Positions 33,462 to 42,948 of a stretch of 64,000 nt of DNA are shown here, in pieces (within the stretch, counting starts at the first letter, position 1; every line of letters begins with the position of its first letter). A program made the translations under genes and the position numbers. Below the pieces are notes generated by a model. The model was not told where the DNA came from. It made no database searches and saw only the letters and a list, made by a program, of their open reading frames with translations. This DNA is from JACZWZ01 sp036478235 (GTDB lineage: Bacteria; Actinomycetota; Acidimicrobiia; Spongiisociales; UBA11373), in the NCBI GenBank assembly GCA_036478235.1, contig JAZGDZ010000040.1, positions 62,001-126,000 on the forward strand. The letters are read 5' to 3'.

Positions 33462-34907
33462 CTAGACGCCGGACATGCGCCGGGCGAGCTCGACGATCGT
33501 CCGAACTCCGAAGCCGGTGCCGCCCTTGGGCAGGTAGCCCTCGGTCTCGGCGGCCCGGGCGGGACCGGAGATGTCGAGATGGGCCCAGGCCCCCTCTCCG
33601 GCGAACTCCTTGAGCAGCAGCCCCGCCGTGATCGCCGCTCCCCAGCGCTCGCTGGTGTTCTTCATGTCGGCGATATCCGAATCGATCTGCTTTCGGTAGT
33701 CGTCCGGCAACGGCATATGCCATACCCGCTCGCCGGCGGCCTCGGCGGCCGGCGACACCATCTGGACCGCCTCCTCCGTCCCGAAGAGTCCGGCGATCTT
33801 CTTCCCCAGTGCGACCACGCAAGCTCCGGTGAGCGTCGCCAGGTCGACAATGAGATCGGGGGACCGCTCGGCGGCCAGGGCCAGTCCGTCGGCGAGGACC
33901 AACCGACCTTCGGCGTCCGTGTTGAGCACCTCGATGGTCTTGCCGTTGCGGGTGTAAAGCACGTCGCCGGGGCGCAACGCGGCCCCTCCCGGCATGTTCT
34001 CGGTCAACGGTGTGATTCCCACGACGTTGATCGGCAGGGCGAGACGGGCGATCGCCTTCATAGCACCGAACACGGCCGCGGCGCCCGACATGTCGGTCTT
34101 CATCTCCTCCATCGAGGCGGCCGGCTTGAGGGATAGGCCTCCCGAGTCGAAGACGATCCCCTTGCCCACAATCGCCAGAAGCGTCTCCGCCCCCTCCGGC
34201 TCGTACCTGAGCTCGACGAGCCGCGGCGGGTTGGCGGCACCGAGCGACACCCCGCGCAGCCCCCCGAGCCGTTCCGCCTCGATCTCGGCCTCGTCCAGTA
34301 CCCGGATCTCCAGTCCGTGCTCGGCCGCCATCCCAGCTGCCATCCGAGCCAGGGTCTCCGGGGACTTGTACATCGCAGGCTCGTTCACGAGGTCGCGCGC
34401 CATGATCACCGCCTCGGCGATTATGAGCGCCTCTCGCGCCCCGGCCGTGTCGTCGCCGGAGCCATCGACGAACAGCAACGTCTCGGTCTTGGACGGTTTC
34501 GGCTCGCTCTTGTGCTTGTCGAACGAGTACGCCCCCAGGACCATCCCCATGGCGGAAGCGCCCGCTCCACCCGAACAGGCTTCGTGCAGCGTGGTCGCGA
34601 CCGTCTCCACCGCCCGAAGCGATCGTGCCGCCGCCCCGGCGGCACTGCGCACCGCCTCAGCATCCGGTTCGTCCCCCAGGCCGACGAAGACGACTTCTCG
34701 GTACGGGAAATCCTCACCAACACCGACGCTCATGAGTTCGCCCGACTCTCCGGTGAAGTCTTTTGCGTCGAACCGCTCGGCGAGCCACGGGAGACTCTCC
34801 ACGACCCAGGCCGCTCCCCTGTCGAAAGCGAGCCCGGTCACAACACCCACGAGCAGCGCCGCTGCCGGCCCCTCCTCGATGCCTCCTCCTGCTCGAGCTT
34901 CGATCAT
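33462..34907 (-). CDS. pepA: Leucyl aminopeptidase (M17)
   Basis: A 481-residue two-metal aminopeptidase. VGKGIVFDSGGLSLKPA and NTDAEGRLVLADGLALA are the catalytic and metal-binding segments of the M17 family, and TDMSGAAAVFGAM lies between. It removes N-terminal amino acids in the cytoplasm. AAGGAG lies before the ATG, which overlaps the stop of the cobalamin adenosyltransferase gene by 4 bp. Its own stop adjoins the R-A inverted copy. Confidence 0.94.
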   Translation of the reverse strand: MIEARAGGGIEEGPAAALLVGVVTGLAFDRGAAWVVESLPWLAERFDAKDFTGESGELMSVGVGEDFPYREVVFVGLGDEPDAEAVRSAAGAAARSLRAVETVATTLHEACSGGAGASAMGMVLGAYSFDKHKSEPKPSKTETLLFVDGSGDDTAGAREALIIAEAVIMARDLVNEPAMYKSPETLARMAAGMAAEHGLEIRVLDEAEIEAERLGGLRGVSLGAANPPRLVELRYEPEGAETLLAIVGKGIVFDSGGLSLKPAASMEEMKTDMSGAAAVFGAMKAIARLALPINVVGITPLTENMPGGAALRPGDVLYTRNGKTIEVLNTDAEGRLVLADGLALAAERSPDLIVDLATLTGACVVALGKKIAGLFGTEEAVQMVSPAAEAAGERVWHMPLPDDYRKQIDSDIADMKNTSERWGAAITAGLLLKEFAGEGAWAHLDISGPARAAETEGYLPKGGTGFGVRTIVELARRMSGV

Positions 34908-35449
34908 CCGCGCTCCTTGGTCGGAGTCCAGGCCGTCTCGGCGGATCGAGCCAAGACGTACAGGTAATCGGCAAGCCGGTTGAGGTACGGAACGGTGTGG
35001 GAGCCGGACACCTCTGCGGCCCGGAGGTGGGCCACAGCCCGCCGTTCGGCTCGCCGCACGATCGTCCGGGCGACGTCGAGCGCCGCGGCGAGGGAAGATC
35101 CCCCCGGAACGACGAACTCGGCGGGGAGGCCGGATTCGGAAGTAACGGCGTCGATGTGCTGCTCGAGCGCCGTGACCATCTCCTCCGTGGCCAAACTCTC
35201 ACCCTCGACGAGCTTCGAGCGGTTCCCCACTCCGGTGGCCAACTCGGCGGCCACCACGAACAGGTCTCGTTGCACCGCCAGGATCGCCTCTGCCAGCGCT
35301 CCCGAGGCGTGAACCCGAGCCACCCCCAATACCGACACCGCCTCGTCGATCGCGCCGTATGCCTCCGGTCCGGATCCATCCTTGCCGACCCTCCCACCGT
35401 GGAACAGCCCGGTCGAACCGTCGTCACCCTTGCGCGTGTAGATCTTCAC
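34904..35449 (-). CDS. Cob(I)yrinic acid a,c-diamide adenosyltransferase (PduO type)
   Basis: A 181-residue ATP:corrinoid adenosyltransferase. YTRKGDDGSTGLFHGGRVGK binds ATP, RTIVRRAERRAV and LNRLADYLYVLAR are the conserved helices. It makes adenosylcobalamin, the cofactor of the two acyl-CoA mutase subunits encoded elsewhere in the window. Two GTG starts exist (35473 and 35449); the second is used because KIYTRKGDDG matches the family's N-terminus. It overlaps pepA by 4 bp. Confidence 0.92.
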   Translation of the reverse strand: MKIYTRKGDDGSTGLFHGGRVGKDGSGPEAYGAIDEAVSVLGVARVHASGALAEAILAVQRDLFVVAAELATGVGNRSKLVEGESLATEEMVTALEQHIDAVTSESGLPAEFVVPGGSSLAAALDVARTIVRRAERRAVAHLRAAEVSGSHTVPYLNRLADYLYVLARSAETAWTPTKERG

Positions 35450-35485
35450 AGCCGATGATTGTAAAGAGCACACGACGCCGGCCGA

Positions 35486-36166
35486 TCACAGCAACACCGC
35501 GCCGTCGAGCACCAGCCGGCCCACCACGACCGCTCCGATCGCGGTGAGAAGTGCGAGGTACGACAAACCCGTCGCCGCCATGACGCCCGAGTAGCTCTCC
35601 TCGCGCAACGAAGCGATCACGGCCATCAGCAAGACGAGCGAGGCGACCGCGAGCACGGCGAACCCGATGCCGAGCGCGGCATCGCCGGGGGTCCAGGGAA
35701 ACACTCCGAGGAGGGCCAGCGCGATCGCATCGGCGGCGGCACCCGCCGCAGCGATCACCGCGAGACGGCGCAGCGCCCACCAGGGCAGCGTCGGATCCAC
35801 CAGATACCAGTGTCCCAAGAGCATCTCGACGGTGACGCCGCCGAGGAACAGTGCCCCCGTCACCGCGATGGCGGGGTGACCCTCTATCCCGGCAAAGATG
35901 CCAAAGAACAGAGCAGCCGACGCACCGAGGAGCGAGGCGACGCCTCCGCGGCGCCCCGTTGTGATGACGCCGGCGGCAAGAGCGCAACCCGTCCACACCA
36001 GGAGCCCTCCCCCGGCGAGTGCGGCCGGAATCCCGAGGAGGAGCGTCACGCCTCCGGCCAGCCAGATGTACCCGGGACCTACGATCGCCCACCGCGCTAC
36101 CAGCGCGGCTCCGGCGGCGACGCCGCCGGCCCACATCGAGAGCACGAGCGAAGGAGACAGATCCAC
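35486..36166 (-). CDS. Polytopic membrane protein of unknown function
   Basis: About 226 residues with seven or eight membrane segments, including IWLAGGVTLLLGIPAALA and VLAVASLVLLMAVIASL. A LLGHWYLVDPTLPWWALRRL loop is the most distinctive feature and is seen in uncharacterised membrane proteins. The start is uncertain: GTG 36166 is used, because the sulfate adenylyltransferase gene begins divergently at 36275. It might be the first gene of an operon with the adenosyltransferase and pepA. Confidence 0.72.
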   Translation of the reverse strand: MDLSPSLVLSMWAGGVAAGAALVARWAIVGPGYIWLAGGVTLLLGIPAALAGGGLLVWTGCALAAGVITTGRRGGVASLLGASAALFFGIFAGIEGHPAIAVTGALFLGGVTVEMLLGHWYLVDPTLPWWALRRLAVIAAAGAAADAIALALLGVFPWTPGDAALGIGFAVLAVASLVLLMAVIASLREESYSGVMAATGLSYLALLTAIGAVVVGRLVLDGAVLL

Positions 36167-36274
36167 GAGCCCGGCGAGTATACGAACGGGGGTTCGGCGA
36201 CCGGCCTTGCCCTCGGTACACTCGGCTCTCGGCCCGTCGCGGGCCGAGTTCCCGGTCGCTACGGAGGACCAACC

Positions 36275-38002
36275 GTGCCCGACAGCCTCATCCGCCCTCA
36301 TGGCGGAGACCTGATCGACCTCGTCGTCCATGACACCAGGGCCAAGGAGCTGAGGTCGGCCTCGGTCGCCTATCCCTCATGGGATCTGACCGACCGTCAG
36401 ATGTGCGACTTCGAGCTACTTGCCACCGGCGGATTCTCTCCGCTGCGGGGGTTCTTGACGGAGGCGGAGTACGCCGGCGTGATCGACGAGATGCGGCTCC
36501 CCGATGGAACGATATGGCCGATCCCGGTGAACCTCGACGTCGACGAAGCCACCGCCGAGAGGCTCGAGACGGGCTCGATACTCGCCTTGCGCGATCCCGA
36601 GGGCGTCATGCTCGGATCGCTGCACGTGACCGATGTGTGGCAGCCCGACAAGGAGCGGGAGGCCCAGCAGGTCTACGGCACGACCGATCCAGAGCATCGC
36701 GGCGTCCGCTATCTCTTCGAGACGATCGGTTCCCACTACCTGGGCGGTGCCCTCGAGGTCGTCGAGCTTCCCCGCCACTACGACTTCTCCACTCTGCGGA
36801 TGACCCCACGCGAGATCAGGGCCCGGTTCGCCAAGCGAGGCTGGCGTCGGGTGGTCGCCTTCCAGACCCGCAACCCGATGCACCGGGCCCACCTCGAACT
36901 CACCGTGCGCGCCGCCAAGAGCGTCAAGGCGAACGTACTGATCCACCCCGCCGTGGGGATGACCAAGGCCGGCGACGTCGATCACTACACAAGGGTCCGC
37001 GCCTACCAGGCGATCATGCCCCGCTACCCGGCGAACACGGCAGAACTGTCACTGCTGCCCCTGGCGATGCGCCTGGCCGGACCGCGGGAGGCGGTGTGGC
37101 ACGCCATCATCCGCAGGAACTACGGCTGCACCCACCTCATCGTCGGCCGCGACCACGCCGGACCCGGCGACGACGGGAACGGCGCGCCCTTCTACGGACC
37201 GTACGAGGCCCAGGAGCTGCTGGCGGCCTACCAGGAGGAGCTGGGCATGGAGATGGTGCCGTTCAAGATGATGGCTTACGTGCCCGACACCGACGCCTAC
37301 GCCCCGGTCGACGAGGTCGCCGCGGAGACCAAGACGCTGTCGATCTCAGGCACCGAGCTGCGGGAGCGACTCGCCGACGGACGGGAGATACCCGAGTGGT
37401 TCACCTTTCCCCGGGTGGCGGAGGAGCTGCACCGCACCCATCCGCCGCGCAGCAGACAAGGGTTCACGGTGTTGTTCACCGGACTCTCTGGATCGGGCAA
37501 ATCGACCGTCGCCAACGTCCTGCGCGTCAAGCTGCTCGAAATGGGGGGCCGCCCGGTGACCCTGCTCGACGGGGACATCGTCCGCAAGAACCTGTCTTCC
37601 GAGCTCGGGTTCTCCAAGGAACACCGCGATATCAACATCCTTCGGATCGGATTCGTCGCTTCCGAGATCACCAAGAACGGCGGCATCGCCATCTGCGCCC
37701 CGATCGCGCCATACGACGACGTTCGCAAGCAGGTACGCGGCATGATCGAGCCGTTCGGCGGGTTCAGCCTGGCCCACATCGCCACCCCGCTCGAGGTCTG
37801 TGAACAGCGAGATCGCAAGGGGCTCTACGCCAAGGCGCGAGCAGGGACCATCGAGGAATTCACCGGGATCTCGGACCCGTACGAAGAACCCGACGATGCC
37901 GAGTTGGTGATAGACACATCGGACGTCAGTCCGGAAGAGGCCGCACAGCGGATCATCCTCCACCTCGAGTCCGAGGGGTTCATCGAGGCGGTGCGAGACT
38001 GA
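36275..38002 (+). CDS. Bifunctional sulfate adenylyltransferase/APS kinase
   Basis: The protein has 575 residues. Residues 1-395 are a homo-oligomeric type ATP sulfurylase with QTRNPMHRAHLELT and GRDHAGPG, the HxxH and related nucleotide-binding motifs. Residues 400-575 are APS kinase with the P-loop GLSGSGKST and LDGDIVRKNLSSELGFS. It makes APS and then PAPS from sulfate and ATP. GGAGGA lies 6 bp before the GTG at 36275, which rejects the long upstream extension. The order SAT then APSK is the same as in fused enzymes of some thermophiles and actinobacteria. PAPS could feed sulfation or assimilation; no reductase gene is nearby. Confidence 0.94.
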   Translation: MPDSLIRPHGGDLIDLVVHDTRAKELRSASVAYPSWDLTDRQMCDFELLATGGFSPLRGFLTEAEYAGVIDEMRLPDGTIWPIPVNLDVDEATAERLETGSILALRDPEGVMLGSLHVTDVWQPDKEREAQQVYGTTDPEHRGVRYLFETIGSHYLGGALEVVELPRHYDFSTLRMTPREIRARFAKRGWRRVVAFQTRNPMHRAHLELTVRAAKSVKANVLIHPAVGMTKAGDVDHYTRVRAYQAIMPRYPANTAELSLLPLAMRLAGPREAVWHAIIRRNYGCTHLIVGRDHAGPGDDGNGAPFYGPYEAQELLAAYQEELGMEMVPFKMMAYVPDTDAYAPVDEVAAETKTLSISGTELRERLADGREIPEWFTFPRVAEELHRTHPPRSRQGFTVLFTGLSGSGKSTVANVLRVKLLEMGGRPVTLLDGDIVRKNLSSELGFSKEHRDINILRIGFVASEITKNGGIAICAPIAPYDDVRKQVRGMIEPFGGFSLAHIATPLEVCEQRDRKGLYAKARAGTIEEFTGISDPYEEPDDAELVIDTSDVSPEEAAQRIILHLESEGFIEAVRD

Positions 38003-38032
38003 ACCTCAGTCGGTGGCGGGAAGAGGGGACGT

Positions 38033-39991
38033 CTACTCGAACCGGGCGAGCCAGTCCCGAATCCGTTCGGCAATGGCCGGCCCTGTGAAGCCCCACTCCT
38101 CGGCGAGACGCTTCCAGGGTGCCGACGCCCCGAAGTGATCGATCCCGATCGTGAGCCCGGTGGTCCCGGTGAACCGGTGCCAGCCCTGGGTCGCACCCGC
38201 CTCGAGTGACGCCACCGGCATGCCCTCGCCGAGCACAGAGCGTCGATACACCTCGTCCTGGGCCTCGAAGGCCTCGACACACGGCATCGAGACCACCCGT
38301 AGGGAGACATCCTCGGCCTCGAGAATGTCCGCTGCTTCGAGGGCGAGGTGCACCTCGGAACCGGTGGCGATCAGGACGGCGGCATCGCCGTCCTGCATCA
38401 CATAGCCGCCGCGATGGGCCAGGCCGGCGGTGGAGGACCGGTCCAGGACCGGGATCCCCTGTCGCGTCAGCACGATGCACGACGGTCCGTCGGTGCGGCC
38501 CAGTGCCATCTCCCAGGCCTCGGCCGTCTCGGTGGCATCGCCCGGCCTGATCACCCACATGTTGGGCATGGCCCGCAGCGTTGCCAGGTGCTCGATCGGC
38601 TGGTGGGTGGGCCCATCCTCTCCGAGAAAGATGGAGTCGTGGGTATACACGAAGATGCTCGGTGCCCCCATCAACGCCGCCAGCCTCGTAGCCGGCCGCA
38701 TGTAGTCGTTGAAGACGAGAAATGTCGCCCCGAACGGACGCAGACCACCGTGCACCGCCATCCCGTTCACCGCGGCGCCCATGGCGTGCTCGCGGACCCC
38801 AAAGCGAATGTTGCGCCCACCGGGATCGTCTTGCAGCTCGGCCTCACCGGCGATGAGCGTGTTGGTGGAGGGCGCCAGGTCGGCCGAGCCACCGAGCAGC
38901 GCCGGCACCTTCGGCGCCAAGGCATTGATCGCCTTCTCCGAGGCCTTCCTGGTGGCCACGGCCTCGCCCACCTCGTACCCGAGCGAACCCACCTCCGCGG
39001 TGGAGGGACCGTGGAAGGCCTCCCAGAGGGCCGCCAGGTCCCCGTCGGCGGCAAACACGGTGTCCCGCCTCGCCTCCCACCCCTTCCTGGCGGCGGTCCC
39101 CGCCTCCATGGCCTCGGCAAAGAGGCCGTACACATCATCGGGTACCCGGAAGAACGCATCGGCGGGCCAGCCCATGGCTTCCTTGGTGGCGGCGATCTCG
39201 TCCTCGCCCAGCGGGCTTCCGTGCGACTTAGAGGTGTCCTGCAGGTTCGGAGCGCCGTGGGCGATGTGGGTGTGACAGACGATCAACGACGGTCGGTCGT
39301 CGCTGGCACGGGCCGCCGATATCGCCTCGTCGATGGCGGGGCGGTCGTGTCCATCGATATCGAGCACGTGCCAGCCGAACGCCTTGAATCGGGTCGGAAC
39401 ATCCTCGGTGAAGGTGAGATCTGTGCTTCCCCCGATCGAGATCTCGTTGTCGTCGTATAGGTAGACGATCTTGCCCAGCCCGAGGTGGCCGGCGAACGAA
39501 GCGGCCTCCGAGGAGATGCCCTCCATCAGATCGCCGTCGCTGACGAATGCGTACGTCATGTGATCGACGAGGTCAGCTCCCAAGCGGGCGCGCAAGTGCG
39601 CCTCGGCGATGGCCATGCCGACGGCCATGCCGAATCCCTGGCCGAGCGGACCGGTGGTCGTCTCGATGCCGAGGTGGACGTCCCGCTCGGGATGGCCGGC
39701 GGTAGGCGACCCGAACTGCCGGAAGTTCTTCAGGTCGTCGAGGGTGATCGGGAAGCCGGCCAGGTGCAACAGCGAGTAGAGGAGCATCGACCCGTGGCCG
39801 TTCGACACCACGAAACGATCCCGGTCCGGCCAGCCCGGCATCGTTGGATCGACGCGGAGGTGCTTCGTCCACAGCACGATGGCGATGTCGGCCATGCCCA
39901 TCGGCATCCCGGGATGGCCCGAGCCGGCCCGCTGGACGGCGTCCATGGCCAGGGTCTTGATCGTGTCGACGGCGAGCTGCTCGGTGGTCAT
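38033..39991 (-). CDS. tkt: Transketolase
   Basis: A 652-residue thiamine-diphosphate enzyme of the pentose phosphate pathway. RAGSGHPGMPMGMADI at the N-terminus, SDGDLMEGISSEAASFAGHL (TPP motif) and FVYTHDSIFLGEDGPTHQPI are family hallmarks. The ATG has AAAAGGA just upstream. TACCCT on the minus strand (40018-40023) is a candidate -10. It is monocistronic and convergent with the sulfurylase gene, with a 30-bp gap. Confidence 0.96.
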   Translation of the reverse strand: MTTEQLAVDTIKTLAMDAVQRAGSGHPGMPMGMADIAIVLWTKHLRVDPTMPGWPDRDRFVVSNGHGSMLLYSLLHLAGFPITLDDLKNFRQFGSPTAGHPERDVHLGIETTTGPLGQGFGMAVGMAIAEAHLRARLGADLVDHMTYAFVSDGDLMEGISSEAASFAGHLGLGKIVYLYDDNEISIGGSTDLTFTEDVPTRFKAFGWHVLDIDGHDRPAIDEAISAARASDDRPSLIVCHTHIAHGAPNLQDTSKSHGSPLGEDEIAATKEAMGWPADAFFRVPDDVYGLFAEAMEAGTAARKGWEARRDTVFAADGDLAALWEAFHGPSTAEVGSLGYEVGEAVATRKASEKAINALAPKVPALLGGSADLAPSTNTLIAGEAELQDDPGGRNIRFGVREHAMGAAVNGMAVHGGLRPFGATFLVFNDYMRPATRLAALMGAPSIFVYTHDSIFLGEDGPTHQPIEHLATLRAMPNMWVIRPGDATETAEAWEMALGRTDGPSCIVLTRQGIPVLDRSSTAGLAHRGGYVMQDGDAAVLIATGSEVHLALEAADILEAEDVSLRVVSMPCVEAFEAQDEVYRRSVLGEGMPVASLEAGATQGWHRFTGTTGLTIGIDHFGASAPWKRLAEEWGFTGPAIAERIRDWLARFE

Positions 39992-40155
39992 CGGTCCTTT
40001 TCGGAGCGGGGACGGTCAGGGTAACGACCGGGGGCGGCCGCCTCTTCCAAGTCATGCCTTGGCAGGCGACCTTTGTGGTGTCGATGCCGAGTCAGGGGCG
40101 TCGTTCGGAAGGACGCAGGACGAAGGCGTAGTCGTGCACTACGTCGAGGACGAGG

Positions 40156-40171
40156 ACGCCGCGAGCGGCGT
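40156..40171 (-). terminator. Hairpin downstream of the lipoylation operon
   Basis: ACGCCGC and GCGGCGT form a 7-bp inverted repeat about 45 bp after the stop of the M24 peptidase gene on the minus strand. No U-tract. It likely ends the lpd-to-peptidase operon. The rest of the 222-bp gap before transketolase shows no RNA or gene; no riboswitch could be recognised. Confidence 0.4.
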
Positions 40172-40213
40172 TCCTGGCCGGCAGAACGGCGCAGGAGGTT
40201 GCCTGTCGAGGCA

Positions 40214-41314
40214 CTAACCCACGATGCGGAGGTGACGACCGGAATTGTTGAGCTCGTCGACCCCCGACTCGCCGCAGACGACTATGTCCTCGATCCTCAA
40301 TCCCCACCTCCCCGGTGTGTAGATGCCGGGTTCGATCGAGAACACCATGCCCCGTTCGAGCAGCAGGTCGTTGCCGGCGACCAGGTAGGGGTGCTCGTGA
40401 CCCTCGAGGCCTATGCCGTGACCGGTGCGGTGGATGAAGCGGTCTCCGAATCCGGCGTCGTCGAGGACGGTGCGAGCCGCTTCATCGACCGTCGAGGCCC
40501 TGACCCCCGGGGCGACCGCAGCCCGGGCGGCCGCCTGGGCGGTCTCGAGGACGGAGTGAGCGTCCATCACCTCGGAGGAAGGCTCCCCGATCGAAAAGGT
40601 GCGCGTGGTGTCCGACCAGTACCCGAAGTGACGTCCGCCGAAGTCGACGACGACGGCGTCGCCGGTCTGCATGATCCGATCCGTCGGTTCGTGATGCGGG
40701 CTGGCGCTGTTCGGCCCGGAGGCGATGATGCCCAAGGTGGCCATATCGTGGCCTTCCTCCACGGTCATCTCACGGACCGTGGCGGCCATGGCCGACTCGG
40801 AGACACCGGCGAACGGAACCGATTCCAGCCTCGTCACAACCCGGTCTGTAGCCGCCGCCGCCTCGCCCAGGAATCGGATTTCTTCGGGCTCCTTGCGCAT
40901 CCTTAGTCTCCGAGTCAGAGGGGAGGCATCCTCGAACGACGAACCCGGCCGGTCCGCCTGCAAGCCGAGAAGGAAGGTGGACCAGGTGGTGTCGCCCAAC
41001 GCGATATGGGCGGCGTCCCCTGCAAGTCCGGAGACGATCGCCACCGGATCGTCGGTCTCGTCCCAGGGGCGCGTCACAAAGGCTCCCCGATCCTCCACCC
41101 GGGGAGCCTCGAGCCGGGGGACGACGAGCGTCGCACGTCCCTCGGCCGGAACGACCAGCATGGTGAGCCGCTCCAGCGGCATGGCCTCGTACCCGGTGAA
41201 GTAGGGGAGGTCGGCGCCGACGGAGAGCATGAGCGCATCGATGCCGCGCTCCATCATCAACACCTGGATCTGCTGGATTCGGCCGGCGTAGTCGAAGTCC
41301 GGAAACGGGCTCAT
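40214..41314 (-). CDS. M24 family aminopeptidase (Xaa-Pro type)
   Basis: A 366-residue metallopeptidase with a creatinase-like N-terminal domain and a pita-bread catalytic domain. VVVDFGGRHFGYWSDTTRTF supplies two metal Asp residues, RTGHGIGLEGHEHP the His, and FSIEPGIYTPGRWGLRIEDI the Glu residues. It cleaves X-Pro or X-Pro dipeptides. The ATG overlaps the TGA of the LipB-LipA gene by 4 bp, so it is part of the dehydrogenase/lipoylation operon. No functional link between the two is known. Confidence 0.9.
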   Translation of the reverse strand: MSPFPDFDYAGRIQQIQVLMMERGIDALMLSVGADLPYFTGYEAMPLERLTMLVVPAEGRATLVVPRLEAPRVEDRGAFVTRPWDETDDPVAIVSGLAGDAAHIALGDTTWSTFLLGLQADRPGSSFEDASPLTRRLRMRKEPEEIRFLGEAAAATDRVVTRLESVPFAGVSESAMAATVREMTVEEGHDMATLGIIASGPNSASPHHEPTDRIMQTGDAVVVDFGGRHFGYWSDTTRTFSIGEPSSEVMDAHSVLETAQAAARAAVAPGVRASTVDEAARTVLDDAGFGDRFIHRTGHGIGLEGHEHPYLVAGNDLLLERGMVFSIEPGIYTPGRWGLRIEDIVVCGESGVDELNNSGRHLRIVG

Positions 41315-42948
41315 CCGACGGCTGCCACGGCGTCCTTGGCGTGGTAGGAGGAGCGGACCAGCGGACCGCTCTCCACGTGGGGCAGTCCTATCGATCCGCC
41401 GAAGTCGGCGTACTCGTCGAACTCACGGGGAGGGACGTAGCGATGCACCCTGCGGTGCCGTGCCGTCGGCCGCAGATATTGGCCGATCGTAACGATGTCG
41501 ACCCCCACCGCTCGCAGATCGGCCAGCGCTCCGAGCACCTCGGCGCCGGTCTCCCCCATCCCGACTATCAGGCCCGACTTGACCAGGCGCTCCGGCGCCG
41601 CTTGCTTCGCCCGGCCGAGCAGCGCCAATGATCGGCCGTAGCTGGCCCCCGTTCGAATCTCCCGCTGTAACCGGGCCACCGTCTCGGTGTTGTGATTGAG
41701 GACGTCGGGCGCCGCCTCCATCACGGTCGCCAGCGCGGACCGATCCCCCTTGAAGTCCGGGATCAGAACCTCGACGTCGCAGTCCGGCAGACGGGACCTG
41801 ATCTCGTGAATCACGGTCGCAAAGACGGCAGCGCCTCCATCCTCCAGGTCGTCGCGATTGACCGATGTCAGCACCGCGTGAGACAGGCCCATCTCGGTGA
41901 CGGCCTCGGCCACCCGCTTCGGCTCATCCCAATCCACCGCCCCCGGCTTGCCGGTCTTGACGTCGCAGAAGCTGCAGGCCCGCGTGCAGACGTCGCCGAG
42001 CATCATGAATGTGCCGGTACCCGAAGCCCAGCACTCGTAGATGTTCGGGCACGAGGCCTCCTCGCAGACCGTGTTGAGGTCGAGACCGTCTACGAGGCGC
42101 TTCAGATCGCGGTAGCCGGGCCCGAGATCGAGCCGGACCTTCATCCACTCGGGCTTCTCGGGCTCCCCCGGAAGCCGGCCCCGCCTGGTGATCGGAATCA
42201 GATCGCGTCTCTCGGAGGAGAACGCCCCACCCGCCACCAGGGAGTCGATCTCGTACTCCGCCCGAGTGCGCCCCGTTCCGCGGGCGAACGCCGAACGCTG
42301 CTCCTCGACGGCATCGGCGCCGAACACTCCGGCGAACCGGGGGACGAGCAGGTCGACGATCTCCTCCACGCTCACCCGGCGCCCGAGGAGCTCGGAGACC
42401 GACGTCACCGGGCGGTCCGGTATGCCACAGGGCACTATGTGACCGAAGTAGTCGAGGTCGGTCGCGACGTTGAAGCCGAACCCGTGCATCGTGACGCGAT
42501 GCGAGGTTCGCACACCGATCGCCGCGACCTTTCCGCCACCCGTCCACACCCCGGTGAATCCATCCTCTCGCCAGGATTCGACGCCCAGATCTGCAAGTAC
42601 CCCGATCAGCACTTCCTCCAGCCGGCGAACGTGGCCGACCACGTCGGGCTTCGATCCGAGGTGGACGATCGGGTAGCCCACGAGTTGCCCGGGCCCGTGA
42701 TAGGTGACGTCGCCGCCGCGATCCACTCGATGGACCTCGGCCCCCACCGCCATCGCCGCCTCGGGAGTAAGCAGGACGTTGGCTCCGTCGGAGAAGCGCC
42801 CGATCGTGTAGGTGTGAGGATGCTCGAGCAGCAACAGGTAATCGTCCTCATGGCGACCCGAGACGCGGCCGTCATGGATGGCCCGCTGCAGGTCCCAGGA
42901 CTCTTCGTAGGGCAGCCGGCCGAGCCAGCGAACCCGCAGCAGGCTCAT
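41311..42948 (-). CDS. lipBA: LipB-LipA fusion: octanoyltransferase plus lipoyl synthase
   Basis: One uninterrupted 545-residue frame. Residues 1-220 are LipB, with DRGGDVTYHGPGQLVGYPI and the catalytic pair Lys140 (GGGKVAAIG) and Cys174 (IVPCGIPD), whose spacing of 34 matches the known enzyme. Residues 250-545 are LipA, a radical-SAM protein with the auxiliary cluster Cys295/300/306 and the SAM cluster Cys321/325/328, and the C-terminal RSSYHA. One protein would thus transfer octanoyl from ACP to a lipoyl domain and insert both sulfurs. It overlaps the E2 gene by 4 bp, so substrate and enzyme are co-translated. Confidence 0.95.
   Translation of the reverse strand: MSLLRVRWLGRLPYEESWDLQRAIHDGRVSGRHEDDYLLLLEHPHTYTIGRFSDGANVLLTPEAAMAVGAEVHRVDRGGDVTYHGPGQLVGYPIVHLGSKPDVVGHVRRLEEVLIGVLADLGVESWREDGFTGVWTGGGKVAAIGVRTSHRVTMHGFGFNVATDLDYFGHIVPCGIPDRPVTSVSELLGRRVSVEEIVDLLVPRFAGVFGADAVEEQRSAFARGTGRTRAEYEIDSLVAGGAFSSERRDLIPITRRGRLPGEPEKPEWMKVRLDLGPGYRDLKRLVDGLDLNTVCEEASCPNIYECWASGTGTFMMLGDVCTRACSFCDVKTGKPGAVDWDEPKRVAEAVTEMGLSHAVLTSVNRDDLEDGGAAVFATVIHEIRSRLPDCDVEVLIPDFKGDRSALATVMEAAPDVLNHNTETVARLQREIRTGASYGRSLALLGRAKQAAPERLVKSGLIVGMGETGAEVLGALADLRAVGVDIVTIGQYLRPTARHRRVHRYVPPREFDEYADFGGSIGLPHVESGPLVRSSYHAKDAVAAVG

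Noticed and set aside
39992..40213. Riboswitch or small RNA in the transketolase leader
   Set aside because: No recognised conserved core could be found, only a short hairpin.
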